Made by a program: the position numbers and the translations under genes. Positions 1 to 7,246 of a stretch of 10,955 nucleotides of DNA are shown here, in pieces. This DNA is from MGIIb-O2 sp964003245 (GTDB lineage Archaea > Thermoplasmatota > Poseidoniia > Poseidoniales > Thalassarchaeaceae). Under the pieces are notes generated by a model that made no database searches, was not told where the DNA came from, and worked only from the letters and a program-made list of their open reading frames with translations. Each line of letters begins with the position of its first letter. Positions within the stretch are counted from its first letter, which is position 1. The stretch covers positions 1 to 10,955 of the forward strand of contig CAXFIU010000044.1 of assembly GCA_964003245.1 (NCBI GenBank), read 5' to 3'.

Positions 1-617
1 TGAGATTCTTGAATTCTTAGATTTTGTGAAAATATGTCTAGGTCCAATGGCCTCCTCGGCTGAGTCATCATTTCTCTAGCCATAATCCTCTCTTCATATG
101 AGTCAGCTTTTTCTGTAACTTCTTTGGAAGTCTTCATCATTATTTGTTGATGTAAAGCAATAATTGCATCCCTTTGTTGATCTATTTTTTCTAGAGAGGA
201 ATCTAGGTCTGATAAAAGATTCATTGCTTCTGACATAGATAGCTCCCTTCTTGTACCCAAACTATCTATTATAGAATCTAATTCTGAAGGTAATTTGTTA
301 GAGAGTCTCATTGGGCCACCAGCAGGAATAGTTCGATGTTCCGCCTTGAACAATTCTGGACCCAAATCCAGTCTCAAAGAAAATGATTGATTTACTTTAT
401 ACATTTTTTTTGGAGGTCCTCCTTTCTCCGAAGGAACAATTTCTGCTTCAATAAAACCCGCTTTTTCTAAGACCTTAATATGCTTCATCACAGCTTGTTG
501 ACTGATATCTAGTAATTCAGACAGTTGTAAGGGATAATGTGGCTCTTTTACTAAGTGTTGTAAAATACTCCTCCTGGCCCTATTTTCTAGAATAGTCATA
601 GCCTCATCGAAGTCCAT
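1..617 (-). CDS. ArsR-like winged-helix transcriptional regulator (3' end beyond window)
   Basis: I read 205 codons from the ATG at 617 to the left edge with no stop, so the C-terminus is missing. An in-frame TGA lies a short way upstream, and 617 is the first ATG after it. Residues about 5-75 form a winged helix-turn-helix: an ENRARRSILQHL opening helix, a recognition region around LSELLDISQQAVMKHIKVLE, and a wing with GGPPKKMYKV. The wing is followed by SFSLRLDLGPELF. This GGPP(K/R)K.Y plus S.S..(L/I)DLGP.LF pattern matches, from memory, a family of archaeal ArsR-like regulators (the Pyrococcus PH1932 type). Residues about 120-190 are charged and helical, probably a coiled coil for dimerisation. 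No metal-binding cysteine cluster is visible, so a metal ligand is not implied. It follows the membrane protein gene after 83 bases on the same strand. Target genes are unknown. Confidence 0.85.
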   Translation of the reverse strand, partial: MDFDEAMTILENRARRSILQHLVKEPHYPLQLSELLDISQQAVMKHIKVLEKAGFIEAEIVPSEKGGPPKKMYKVNQSFSLRLDLGPELFKAEHRTIPAGGPMRLSNKLPSELDSIIDSLGTRRELSMSEAMNLLSDLDSSLEKIDQQRDAIIALHQQIMMKTSKEVTEKADSYEERIMAREMMTQPRRPLDLDIFSQNLRIQES

Positions 618-665
618 GCCACTTACCAACCTGAAGTTAGGTAGTCAGGGGTTGTCTAAAAACCC

Positions 666-682
666 ATTTAATGATATTAAAT
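666..682. promoter_or_regulatory. AT-rich inverted repeat ahead of the ArsR-like gene (operator, TATA or terminator stem)
   Basis: The sequence ATTTAAT-GAT-ATTAAAT has perfect 7-base arms around a 3-base spacer. It lies 49-65 bases upstream of the regulator's ATG at 617. ArsR-type dimers commonly bind such near-palindromes and often repress their own gene, so an operator is possible. Read on the minus strand it also contains TTTAATATC, a passable TATA-like stretch. Because GGGTTTTT follows it on that strand, it could equally be a weak terminator stem for the membrane protein gene ending at 701. The sequence alone does not decide between these. Confidence 0.35.
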
Positions 683-700
683 TTAGAAAAGAGAATTTTC

Positions 701-1510
701 TTAATCTCCATCATCCCAGTTTTTCCATTTTTCATCACTTTGCTTTTCATTATTATTTCCTTCATCTGGATGATTATCAGATATTTCTTCTGCCACCTGC
801 ATAGTGTTTGACAAATCATGATTTAGCAAGTCCGGATTTGTTTCTTCGTCTAAATCTACAAAAGGAGCCGGAACATCATCTTTAACAGTCGGATTATATT
901 GTTTAAACAATTGGTCCGTAGTCATAATTTCTTCTTCAACTAACAATTTTTGTTGTGGTTTATTTTTCCTTCTCCAAACAAATAAACTCCCAATTAATGC
1001 AATTATGCCTAGCGGGAATCCTAAACAACAACTAAGCATTGAGACTAATATTGTTGTATCTGAAATTAAACTAGACTGTATTTCTAAATCATCTAAAATC
1101 CACAGTGTATTATTTCCTTCATTAAGCAATTGATATTCTGCATTTTTCGGAACATCAAAAATCATTACCGGAACATAAACTAATTTACCATTTGAATCCG
1201 GTCTTTTATTCATTTTTTCTAGCGAGTTAGGTACGATCCCATCAACTTCATTACCTTCTTGATCTATTAATTTAATTTCATTTTCTAGCAATTCATTATT
1301 TTCTAATGTGACAATGGTATAGAGGCCTATCGTCTCTAATTCGACATATCCCTCCGCCCCTCCTTCTAATTCTAGTAAATTATTTTCTTCAACATTCATT
1401 TTTTCAATAATTTTATCTGTAGAGTCGCCATAAGTTGCAACAAATACCAAAATTAGAATTATTGAAAGACCGGTGAGGCGTTTAATCCAGACTTTGGCCC
1501 CACTCTTCAT
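701..1510 (-). CDS. Two-pass membrane protein with acidic cytoplasmic tail, function unknown
   Basis: I do not recognise this 269-residue protein. Residues about 13-27 (LTGLSIILILVFVAT) are a hydrophobic N-terminal anchor or uncleaved signal. Residues about 28-150 have the alternating pattern of a beta-rich extracytoplasmic domain, with little cysteine. Residues about 153-179 are a second membrane span containing a CC pair, followed by the stop-transfer stretch WRRKNK. Residues about 185-269 are a hydrophilic, strongly acidic tail rich in D, E and N, likely disordered and, by the positive-inside rule, cytoplasmic. There is no lipobox cysteine after the first span. The gene starts 38 bases after the topoisomerase VI A stop on the same strand, so it may be read through from that operon. 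No strong Shine-Dalgarno is visible ahead of the ATG. Confidence 0.75.
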   Translation of the reverse strand: MKSGAKVWIKRLTGLSIILILVFVATYGDSTDKIIEKMNVEENNLLELEGGAEGYVELETIGLYTIVTLENNELLENEIKLIDQEGNEVDGIVPNSLEKMNKRPDSNGKLVYVPVMIFDVPKNAEYQLLNEGNNTLWILDDLEIQSSLISDTTILVSMLSCCLGFPLGIIALIGSLFVWRRKNKPQQKLLVEEEIMTTDQLFKQYNPTVKDDVPAPFVDLDEETNPDLLNHDLSNTMQVAEEISDNHPDEGNNNEKQSDEKWKNWDDGD

Positions 1511-1548
1511 GACTATAGCCAGTGGCGTTTACATTTCAGATTTGGCAA

Positions 1549-2658
1549 TCAATAACCTAAACCAATATCTTTTAGTTTTTCAGGTAGATATGTGTCTGTA
1601 ACGAAATCAAGGCCATATTTTGCTAGAGACTGCTGCTCAGCCTTTTTCCCAATTTCTTTCATTAGATTAATTTGATCTTTCCAATACCCCGAATTAAAAC
1701 GTGGGTCGGTCAATTCTGAATCTAATGCACTAAGATCCTGTTTAGTAAGATCATCACTGGGCAAATCATAAGCCAAAATATCATCAGCCGTTATTCCCAA
1801 ATATTGAGCGCCTTTAGTTGCTAAATATTCTGAGATGTGGGCGGTTTTAATAGCTCCATATGCTATACTTGCATATATTCTAAAAGACCATGGATCACAA
1901 TCGGCAAAGACAATAATCGGTTTATTCCACTCTTGACTCATCCTTTTCATAATTCTTCTAGTCGATCTTGCGGGCTGTCCTTTAAGATGAATCAAGGCAC
2001 ATCTTGCTTCCTCATCAAAACCATTTTCTACAAGCCTATCGAACATACCCCCTGTTTCAATTGCCATTATGAAATCTACATCTTCTTCTACTAAACTCAG
2101 TTTTTCGGATTCTACATTATACGGAACTCCATAACCAGAATCTCCAACATCATCTCTACAATTTATCCTCATCCAGTCTCCTTTTCTATTCCTTTCTTCA
2201 AATGTAACATTACCAATTATTCTCGCACCATCTTCTTCAGGGCGTAACTTGAAGTCCTCTCTAAGACATCTTGTTACAATTTCTAAATCCTCAGCCAGAT
2301 TATTACTTTCATTTTGTGAACCGAATTTTCCATGCCCCCAAGCTTCACTAATGTAGTACATTTCTCTCAATGTAGATGACTTGCCAGAATCAATCATTTG
2401 CTCAATAAATTCAGTTACGTGTAATGATCTTAACAATTGTCTTGCTGAGCCAAGACTTGTTGCATCCCTAGTACTTTTTTTCTTACCATACTTCCAAACA
2501 CCCAATTTATTATCAAATCCAATATTTGTTTTGGCTCTAACTGGAAGGGTCATAGATGGAGGAACTCCTTTCTCCATTTTGTTATGCATCTCTGCAGCTA
2601 TTCCTTTTAGCGCTTCCTTTACCTCTTCTTTTGTTCTTCTTTGTCCAACGCCACTCAT
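1549..2658 (-). CDS. top6A: DNA topoisomerase VI subunit A (Spo11-like)
   Basis: This is the DNA-cleaving subunit of the type IIB topoisomerase, which with subunit B makes an A2B2 enzyme that passes one duplex through another and resolves catenanes and supercoils. The 369-residue length is normal for the family. The 5Y-CAP (winged-helix) domain contains TLREMYYISEAW. By alignment to the Spo11 R-D-I-x-Y motif, the nucleophilic tyrosine should be Tyr102. The Toprim domain supplies the Mg-binding acidic residues: Glu201 (in MAIETGG) and Asp253 and Asp255 (in FADCDPWSFRIY). Its ATG overlaps the subunit B stop as ATGA. A GAGGGGG Shine-Dalgarno sits about 7 bases upstream inside the B gene, so translation is coupled and the start is secure. 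All catalytic residues I can check are intact. Confidence 0.97.
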   Translation of the reverse strand: MSGVGQRRTKEEVKEALKGIAAEMHNKMEKGVPPSMTLPVRAKTNIGFDNKLGVWKYGKKKSTRDATSLGSARQLLRSLHVTEFIEQMIDSGKSSTLREMYYISEAWGHGKFGSQNESNNLAEDLEIVTRCLREDFKLRPEEDGARIIGNVTFEERNRKGDWMRINCRDDVGDSGYGVPYNVESEKLSLVEEDVDFIMAIETGGMFDRLVENGFDEEARCALIHLKGQPARSTRRIMKRMSQEWNKPIIVFADCDPWSFRIYASIAYGAIKTAHISEYLATKGAQYLGITADDILAYDLPSDDLTKQDLSALDSELTDPRFNSGYWKDQINLMKEIGKKAEQQSLAKYGLDFVTDTYLPEKLKDIGLGY

Positions 2659-4751
2659 TCAGAAACCCCCTCATAGTCAGCGAAAATATTGAGCTCATCC
2701 GAGCGTATTTCTTCCCCAATCTCATGGCTCCTATCTTCAGTTACAATTTCACTAACTTCTTGAATCTCAGATTCGGAGATTTCGTTTCGAATAGCAACCA
2801 ATGCTTCACTTTTCCGTATTTCTTCAAGTATCTTCTCATCAATCTTGGTAGCACCAATAATATCTCCATTCCCTCTAAAGAAAATATCTGTATCCGTCCA
2901 ATCTCCTTTACTGAGTCCGGAAAGTGCAACATCGATTGTTGTTGAAGTACCGGGGTTGAGAGTATCAAGTCGCCAAGCCCAAATGCCTCTCGCCTCTTTC
3001 CTTCCTCCTTTCGAGTTTTCAACCATTGACACATTTTCATTTTCTGGCCATTTAAGTAGGATTGTATAGGCACGAGCCCTTGCAGTATAATTGAAAATTT
3101 TAATTGAGCATGTTGCAAGTTTCCTTTCCTTATCCCATCCCAATTCTTCTTCACAAAATACTGCATTCATTATTTGAGTTATTACAGGTGCCAGATCTGG
3201 TTCATTTCTTCCTAAAATCTTCGATGTCTTTTTCGCAATTTCAGGAAGAATTACATTCACTAATTCGAATTTTTCCTTTGCTTTTTTCCGTTGGTCCTTC
3301 TTTTTTAGATGATTCTTCAAACCTCTACCGACCTCCAAAAGGCCTTTCCTGATTTCATCAAAGACTTCTTCATTATCCGCCACTGCTTCTTTAGCTTCAC
3401 TAGTAAATTGAACATTAGTTGATGCTAGATGTATTAACACAGCAGCGGCACCTTTAGGCAAACCCTTGCCACCTGGGTGATCTAAACCATATCTTTTCCA
3501 ATCAATTGACTCTATTGCTTTGGTCAATGCACAACCCCCTTGTTGATACATTAAAGGAACTCTATTGGCAAAACGAAGCACTTCTATGGGTCCATCCGCA
3601 GAAATATCGCCTCCGAAAACAAGTCCAACTTCTATTTGAAATGGATTCCCTTGACTGACTGCAGGGAGTCTAGTTACCGTTGAGGCGAATCTTGAGTCAA
3701 TGGCTTTTGATAGTCCTTTTTTGATCAATAAATCATCAATTGGAGAAAGACAATCCGTAGGTGGAGGGAGCAACTTCACTTTCTGAAAAGATGAAATTAA
3801 TTTTTTTGCATCTTCGGCATTAATTCTTTTTGGAACTCTATCATCTTCAATTTCAGATACAGACAAAACCTCTTTTGCCGCTCTGACACTAACTCCAGAA
3901 AAATTATGTCTAAGAAAAGAGGTCATTTTTCTTTGTTCTGATTCTCTCAACATTCTCTGTAAAGTCCCTAACTGTATCCCATGCGGATGAGGTTTAATTT
4001 CTTCTACCACTCTAGGAAGCCTTTCACTAGTTCTCATCCATTTGCCTTCTTCTATAATTTCTCCCTCTTTCCCTCTAACAATCAAGCTGATTGTTGCATG
4101 AGGGTTAACAATAGACGTCATCCTAAGGTATTGATACACAGATTGCTTTCCTCGCTGATATTTTGCTTTCATTATTGTTGATATTTTTAATCCGTGGCTA
4201 ATCTCTTCTCCAGTATCATCATCAATCCAAATTTCTCTCCTTTCTTTAGATTTAATTGCTTTATTTTTCCTAGTATCTAAGCCTAATTCGACAAATACTG
4301 CTGACGAATCCGTTGCAATTTTTGATATTACGCGGGTTTTGGCACCAGTTGTCAATTGTGCGTACATCACAACACCTGTTATTCCAATACCTTGCTGCCC
4401 TCTTGTTTGTCGAATTGCGTGAAATCTTGAACCTAATAGAAATTTTCCAAATACATTTTCTATAGCATCTCTTGGAATTCCTGGACCATTGTCTTGTGTA
4501 ATCAATTCTACATCTTCACCCTTTAATCTATTAATTTCAACAACAATATTTGGTAGTATTCTTGCTTCTTCACAAGCATCTAATGAATTATCAACAGATT
4601 CTTTAACAGCTGTAATCAATGATCTTTGAAGGGAATCGAATCCTAGAAAGTGTTTATTTTTTTCAAAGAACTCGCTAACTGCAATTTGTTTTTGTTTTCC
4701 GGATATATCTCGTGCATCCACCATATTATTCCCTCCACTTGGTCCTCCCAT
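2655..4751 (-). CDS. top6B: DNA topoisomerase VI subunit B (GHKL ATPase)
   Basis: This is the ATP-binding subunit that dimerises as a gate and drives strand passage by subunit A. The GHKL fold shows the N box ESVDNSLDACEEA (residues 51-63, Glu51 and Asn55), DNGPGIP (87-93) and the glycine-rich lid around TRGQQGIG (116-123). An H2TH-like stretch follows at about 250-320. The transducer domain ends with TSEAKEAVAD, whose Lys454 matches the family's ATP-sensing switch lysine. Residues about 545-640 look beta-rich, resembling the Ig-like C-terminal domain of the Methanosarcina protein. The last 50 residues are acidic, giving 698 residues against about 530 in Sulfolobus. The coordinates use the first ATG. 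Met10 (position 4724) is a credible alternative start: GGAGGG lies 6 bases ahead of it, and it leaves a family-typical short N-terminus before SEFFEKN. Confidence 0.97.
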   Translation of the reverse strand: MGGPSGGNNMVDARDISGKQKQIAVSEFFEKNKHFLGFDSLQRSLITAVKESVDNSLDACEEARILPNIVVEINRLKGEDVELITQDNGPGIPRDAIENVFGKFLLGSRFHAIRQTRGQQGIGITGVVMYAQLTTGAKTRVISKIATDSSAVFVELGLDTRKNKAIKSKERREIWIDDDTGEEISHGLKISTIMKAKYQRGKQSVYQYLRMTSIVNPHATISLIVRGKEGEIIEEGKWMRTSERLPRVVEEIKPHPHGIQLGTLQRMLRESEQRKMTSFLRHNFSGVSVRAAKEVLSVSEIEDDRVPKRINAEDAKKLISSFQKVKLLPPPTDCLSPIDDLLIKKGLSKAIDSRFASTVTRLPAVSQGNPFQIEVGLVFGGDISADGPIEVLRFANRVPLMYQQGGCALTKAIESIDWKRYGLDHPGGKGLPKGAAAVLIHLASTNVQFTSEAKEAVADNEEVFDEIRKGLLEVGRGLKNHLKKKDQRKKAKEKFELVNVILPEIAKKTSKILGRNEPDLAPVITQIMNAVFCEEELGWDKERKLATCSIKIFNYTARARAYTILLKWPENENVSMVENSKGGRKEARGIWAWRLDTLNPGTSTTIDVALSGLSKGDWTDTDIFFRGNGDIIGATKIDEKILEEIRKSEALVAIRNEISESEIQEVSEIVTEDRSHEIGEEIRSDELNIFADYEGVSE

Positions 4752-4820
4752 GTCCTAATGACCTGGGGCCAACTTGTGATGAGTGCATGGGAACTCGATA
4801 GGCTATTGAAACATGCGCTT

Positions 4821-4828
4821 GTATAAAT
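4821..4828. promoter_or_regulatory. Candidate TATA box between top6B and the small membrane protein gene
   Basis: GTATAAAT on the plus strand reads ATTTATAC on the minus strand, so it could serve either direction. For top6B, a start about 25 bases downstream would fall near 4798, giving a leader of roughly 45 bases to the ATG at 4751. For the plus-strand gene the box abuts the ATG at 4827. Transcription from it would begin near 4850, which would force use of the in-frame ATG at 4866. No other good TATA-like stretch lies in the 75-base gap. The assignment rests on sequence resemblance and spacing only. Confidence 0.45.
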
Positions 4829-5147
4829 GAAGAAAGACTATATTTTCAATGTTTTTAGAAAGGGCATGATTGATACCCTTGTCAGTTTTATTCATGGCGA
4901 ATTAATTGCTTATATTGGTATGATATTAATTTTAACAGCATTCTTTTTAGAAACAAGAGACATTCTTCACAGTAAGGCCGTGCCCTACTTAGGATTGATG
5001 GCCCTAGGTTCGGGATTGTTAGCCATTCGCGCTTATTTTATTGATGAATGGGCATTTTTAATTCTAGAAATTGCTTGGTTCGCTGCTGCTATTTGGGGTG
5101 TTTGGAGTATTAATTCTAAGAAAAAAGATCAGGACTCCAAGCTGTAA
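4827..5147 (+). CDS. Small three-span membrane protein, possibly CBU_0592-like
   Basis: This is a 106-residue hydrophobic protein with three likely spans at about 20-40 (ELIAYIGMILILTAFFLE), 53-70 and 73-95, ending in the charged tail SKKKDQDSKL. The layout of an early GMILIL span, a short polar turn and a final span rich in alanine and tryptophan resembles the small CBU_0592-type membrane family. That resemblance is from memory, and the family has no clear biochemical role. The start is uncertain: the ATG at 4827 overlaps the only good TATA-like box and has no Shine-Dalgarno. The ATG at 4866 (Met14) would give 93 residues, close to that family's usual size. The gene is divergent from top6B, and its last 32 bases overlap the end of the aconitase-family gene on the opposite strand. 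Confidence 0.75.
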   Translation: MKKDYIFNVFRKGMIDTLVSFIHGELIAYIGMILILTAFFLETRDILHSKAVPYLGLMALGSGLLAIRAYFIDEWAFLILEIAWFAAAIWGVWSINSKKKDQDSKL

Positions 5148-7116
5148 TATGTCCAGTAAAGGCACTAGCCATAACCGTAAGCGGACTCGCTAAGTAGAGT
5201 TTTCCTGGACCGGACCTTCCTTGGAAATTCCGATTTATTGCTGAAATAGAAACTTGCTCATCCCTATCGCTTACTCCGGGGCCAGCTCCGATACATGCGC
5301 CACAACCCGGATCAATTAATTTCACGCCCGCGTCTTCAAACATTTTCGTCCAGCCATTCTTTTCAGATAATGCTTTGACTGTTTTCGATCCAAACTGGAT
5401 ATAACAATCAACTCCATCCGCAATTTTCAATCCCGCGTCTAAAGCTGCTTTTGTAACCTCAGCATAATATGCAAAATCATCATCTTTCCCTGCAGTACAT
5501 GAACCGGCATATGCTATATCGATATTTACAATACCTAACTCGTCAATATAGGCGCCATTTGTCGGATCAGATGGTATTCCCTTATCCGGATCTCCTGGAT
5601 GTGCTACCATTGGTTTAATTTCATCAAGATCTATGGTATGAATCCCTCCATGATATATTGCTCCTTCATCTGCAATAACAAAAGCCTCAACAATTTCTTC
5701 TCTAGTTAATCCACTTCTCCTTTCCATCAACCATTCTATGGTCAAATCATCTGGATCACATATTCCAGTTTTAGCACTACATTCTGTTGCCATGTTACAT
5801 AGGGTGGCTCTTTCATCCATTGACAAACTTGAGAGGCCAGGTCCACCAAATTCCATACTTCTATCGAGAGTTTCTGATTTTGCAGCATACTTCCATAATA
5901 TATGCAATATAACATCTTTAGCAGTACATCCTGAATGCAGACTTCCTACTAAATTAAATCTAATACTTTCTGGAACTTTCACAAATGCAAACTGATTGTG
6001 AATCAAATTTGCATATTCTGTCGAACCAACCCCATAGGTCAATGCATTACTTGCTCCACCCATACAGGTGTGACTATCAGTTGCTTGAATAAAATCTCCA
6101 ACATCAATAAATTCTTCTCTTGCAACTTGGTGACATATCCCTGGAGAAATTCCATCAACAGCGGAATAATCTCTAACTCCTGTATGTTTCTGAAAATCAT
6201 TTTGCATATCTCTCAAAGTTTGAATTTTATCTTCGAATTTACCAAATCTTGGTACGCCTGTTGCATACAACAGATGATCTTCGAATACAGCAAATTTTGG
6301 GGGGTTTGGGATTTGATATTCATTGCCATATTCCGATTTTAGAAATTCATGAACTTGTGCAGTAGTAAATTCATGAGAGTAACCCCCATCTACTGATGCC
6401 AATACTGCATCTCCTGGTTTGACAAATCCTCTAGTAGAATCTTTTGAGATTAATTTTCTAGAAATAATTTTTTCAGCCATTGTCATTGGACGTGATATTT
6501 TATTAACATCTGGCAAAACAATATCTTTCGCAGCAAGTTTCTTTGCAAAGGGAAAAATCCCACCATTTTCCAATATCAGCTTAGTCACAGAATCATATTT
6601 ATTTGTAAACTCCTCCAAATCAATACTTTCTCCATTCTGTAGTCTTTGTAACATTGAATGGTCTCCCATCAATTGCCCCAAATTTATATTATTTCTCTCA
6701 TGTATTGGAGCGAATGATGCCGCAATTACAATCCTAATCCCTGACCATTTTTCACATTGAGGCGCAGTTTCTCTACTTGATCCAGTTCCTTTTCTGTGCC
6801 CCGAGACAATAACTTCAAAATTACCGTTTTTCAGAGCATGAGAATCAAAAACTCGACGGCCATCATGTAGAAGACCAGCATATGCATTCTCAGCAATTTT
6901 AGAGGGATCATAATCAAAACAAACCCATGCAGGAGTCATTACATCGGTATTAATATCATCTAATAAATCGTCAATTGTTAAATCTTCCATTTTAAGATTT
7001 AATCCATCATACAATTGTTTCCGAATTAAATCCAAATCCTTCGTCAAAAATAGAACTCTTTTATCTGGATTCAGAGAAATTTTAGAAGGTGGCCACAGTT
7101 TTTCGTTCATCCACAC
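5116..7116 (-). CDS. Aconitase-family hydro-lyase with N-terminal swivel domain
   Basis: This 666-residue [4Fe-4S] dehydratase belongs to the aconitase / isopropylmalate isomerase superfamily, which moves a hydroxyl group by dehydration and rehydration of a tricarboxylate-like substrate. Residues about 60-170 are the swivel (LeuD-like) domain, with GTGSSRETAP holding the likely catalytic serine (113-114) and Arg115, then IVIAASFAPIHERN. Residues about 210-666 are the LeuC-like catalytic domains. They contain DGISPGICHQ, TDSHTCMGGASNALTYGVGS, the cluster cysteines Cys540 (GSCTAG), Cys605 and Cys608 (DPGCGACIG), and NRNFQGRSGPG near the end. The swivel-first order resembles AcnB without its HEAT-like domain, not AcnA. 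Substrate is undecided: aconitate hydratase is likely, while 3-isopropylmalate or homoaconitate activity is possible. The frame opens with GTG at 7116. The ATG at 7110, with GGAAGGGGG shortly upstream, is the likelier start. Confidence 0.93.
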   Translation of the reverse strand: MWMNEKLWPPSKISLNPDKRVLFLTKDLDLIRKQLYDGLNLKMEDLTIDDLLDDINTDVMTPAWVCFDYDPSKIAENAYAGLLHDGRRVFDSHALKNGNFEVIVSGHRKGTGSSRETAPQCEKWSGIRIVIAASFAPIHERNNINLGQLMGDHSMLQRLQNGESIDLEEFTNKYDSVTKLILENGGIFPFAKKLAAKDIVLPDVNKISRPMTMAEKIISRKLISKDSTRGFVKPGDAVLASVDGGYSHEFTTAQVHEFLKSEYGNEYQIPNPPKFAVFEDHLLYATGVPRFGKFEDKIQTLRDMQNDFQKHTGVRDYSAVDGISPGICHQVAREEFIDVGDFIQATDSHTCMGGASNALTYGVGSTEYANLIHNQFAFVKVPESIRFNLVGSLHSGCTAKDVILHILWKYAAKSETLDRSMEFGGPGLSSLSMDERATLCNMATECSAKTGICDPDDLTIEWLMERRSGLTREEIVEAFVIADEGAIYHGGIHTIDLDEIKPMVAHPGDPDKGIPSDPTNGAYIDELGIVNIDIAYAGSCTAGKDDDFAYYAEVTKAALDAGLKIADGVDCYIQFGSKTVKALSEKNGWTKMFEDAGVKLIDPGCGACIGAGPGVSDRDEQVSISAINRNFQGRSGPGKLYLASPLTVMASAFTGHITAWSPDLFS

Positions 7117-7145
7117 GGCCCCCTTCCAGTCTTGCCATGGTCGGG

Positions 7146-7153
7146 TAATATAT
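7146..7153 (-). promoter_or_regulatory. Candidate TATA box for the aconitase-family gene
   Basis: The minus strand reads ATATATTA here, centred about 40 bases upstream of the ATG at 7110. A start about 25 bases downstream would give a leader of roughly 15 bases that just contains the GGAAGGGGG Shine-Dalgarno. The wider sequence GTAATATATCAC (7145-7156) is a palindrome with one mismatched pair. The support is position and composition only. Confidence 0.5.
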
Positions 7154-7201
7154 CACCATTCTCAATATTTTCTTAATTTTTCTACATTTCAATTTTTACA
7201 A

Positions 7202-7223
7202 TTTATATGTTAACCTTAAATAA
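7202..7223 (+). promoter_or_regulatory. Candidate TATA region for the TFB gene
   Basis: Two AT boxes lie ahead of TFB: TTTATATG (7202-7209) and TTAAATAA (7216-7223), the second preceded by CC as a weak BRE. With the second box, transcription would start near 7245-7250, a leader of about 25-30 bases before the ATG at 7274. With the first it would start near 7230. I cannot tell which is used. The gap between the two divergent genes (7117-7273) holds no other gene. Confidence 0.5.
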
Positions 7224-7246
7224 CATCGTCATTCGCGATATTTTAC

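Noticed and set aside
404..411. Run of eight T (A8 on the coding strand) in the ArsR-like gene, a possible frameshift site
   Set aside because: The frame continues intact through it as PPKKMYKV, the expected wing of the family, so neither programmed frameshifting nor an indel is needed.
655..664. Minus-strand GGGTTTTT as a firm terminator after the membrane protein gene
   Set aside because: Only five T, and the preceding stem is made entirely of A-T pairs. Too weak to list as a terminator on its own; mentioned with the inverted repeat instead.
637..819. A 60-codon minus-strand frame overlapping the end of the membrane protein gene
   Set aside because: It lies largely within the real gene's region in another frame, has low-complexity content rich in Lys, Ile and Met, and has no ribosome binding site.
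1837..2945. Plus-strand frames opposite the topoisomerase genes
   Set aside because: Antisense shadows with no start signals. The minus-strand proteins are complete and carry all the family motifs.
2741..3166. A 141-codon minus-strand frame inside top6B
   Set aside because: It is on the same strand but out of frame with top6B, and the topoisomerase reading is unambiguous. No recognisable motif.
5998..6342. Plus-strand frames of about 85-115 codons opposite the aconitase-family gene (5738-5995, 5998-6342, 6419-6760)
   Set aside because: These are antisense shadows of a strongly conserved enzyme, rich in Cys, Ile, Phe and Ser as expected from reading an AT-rich gene backwards.
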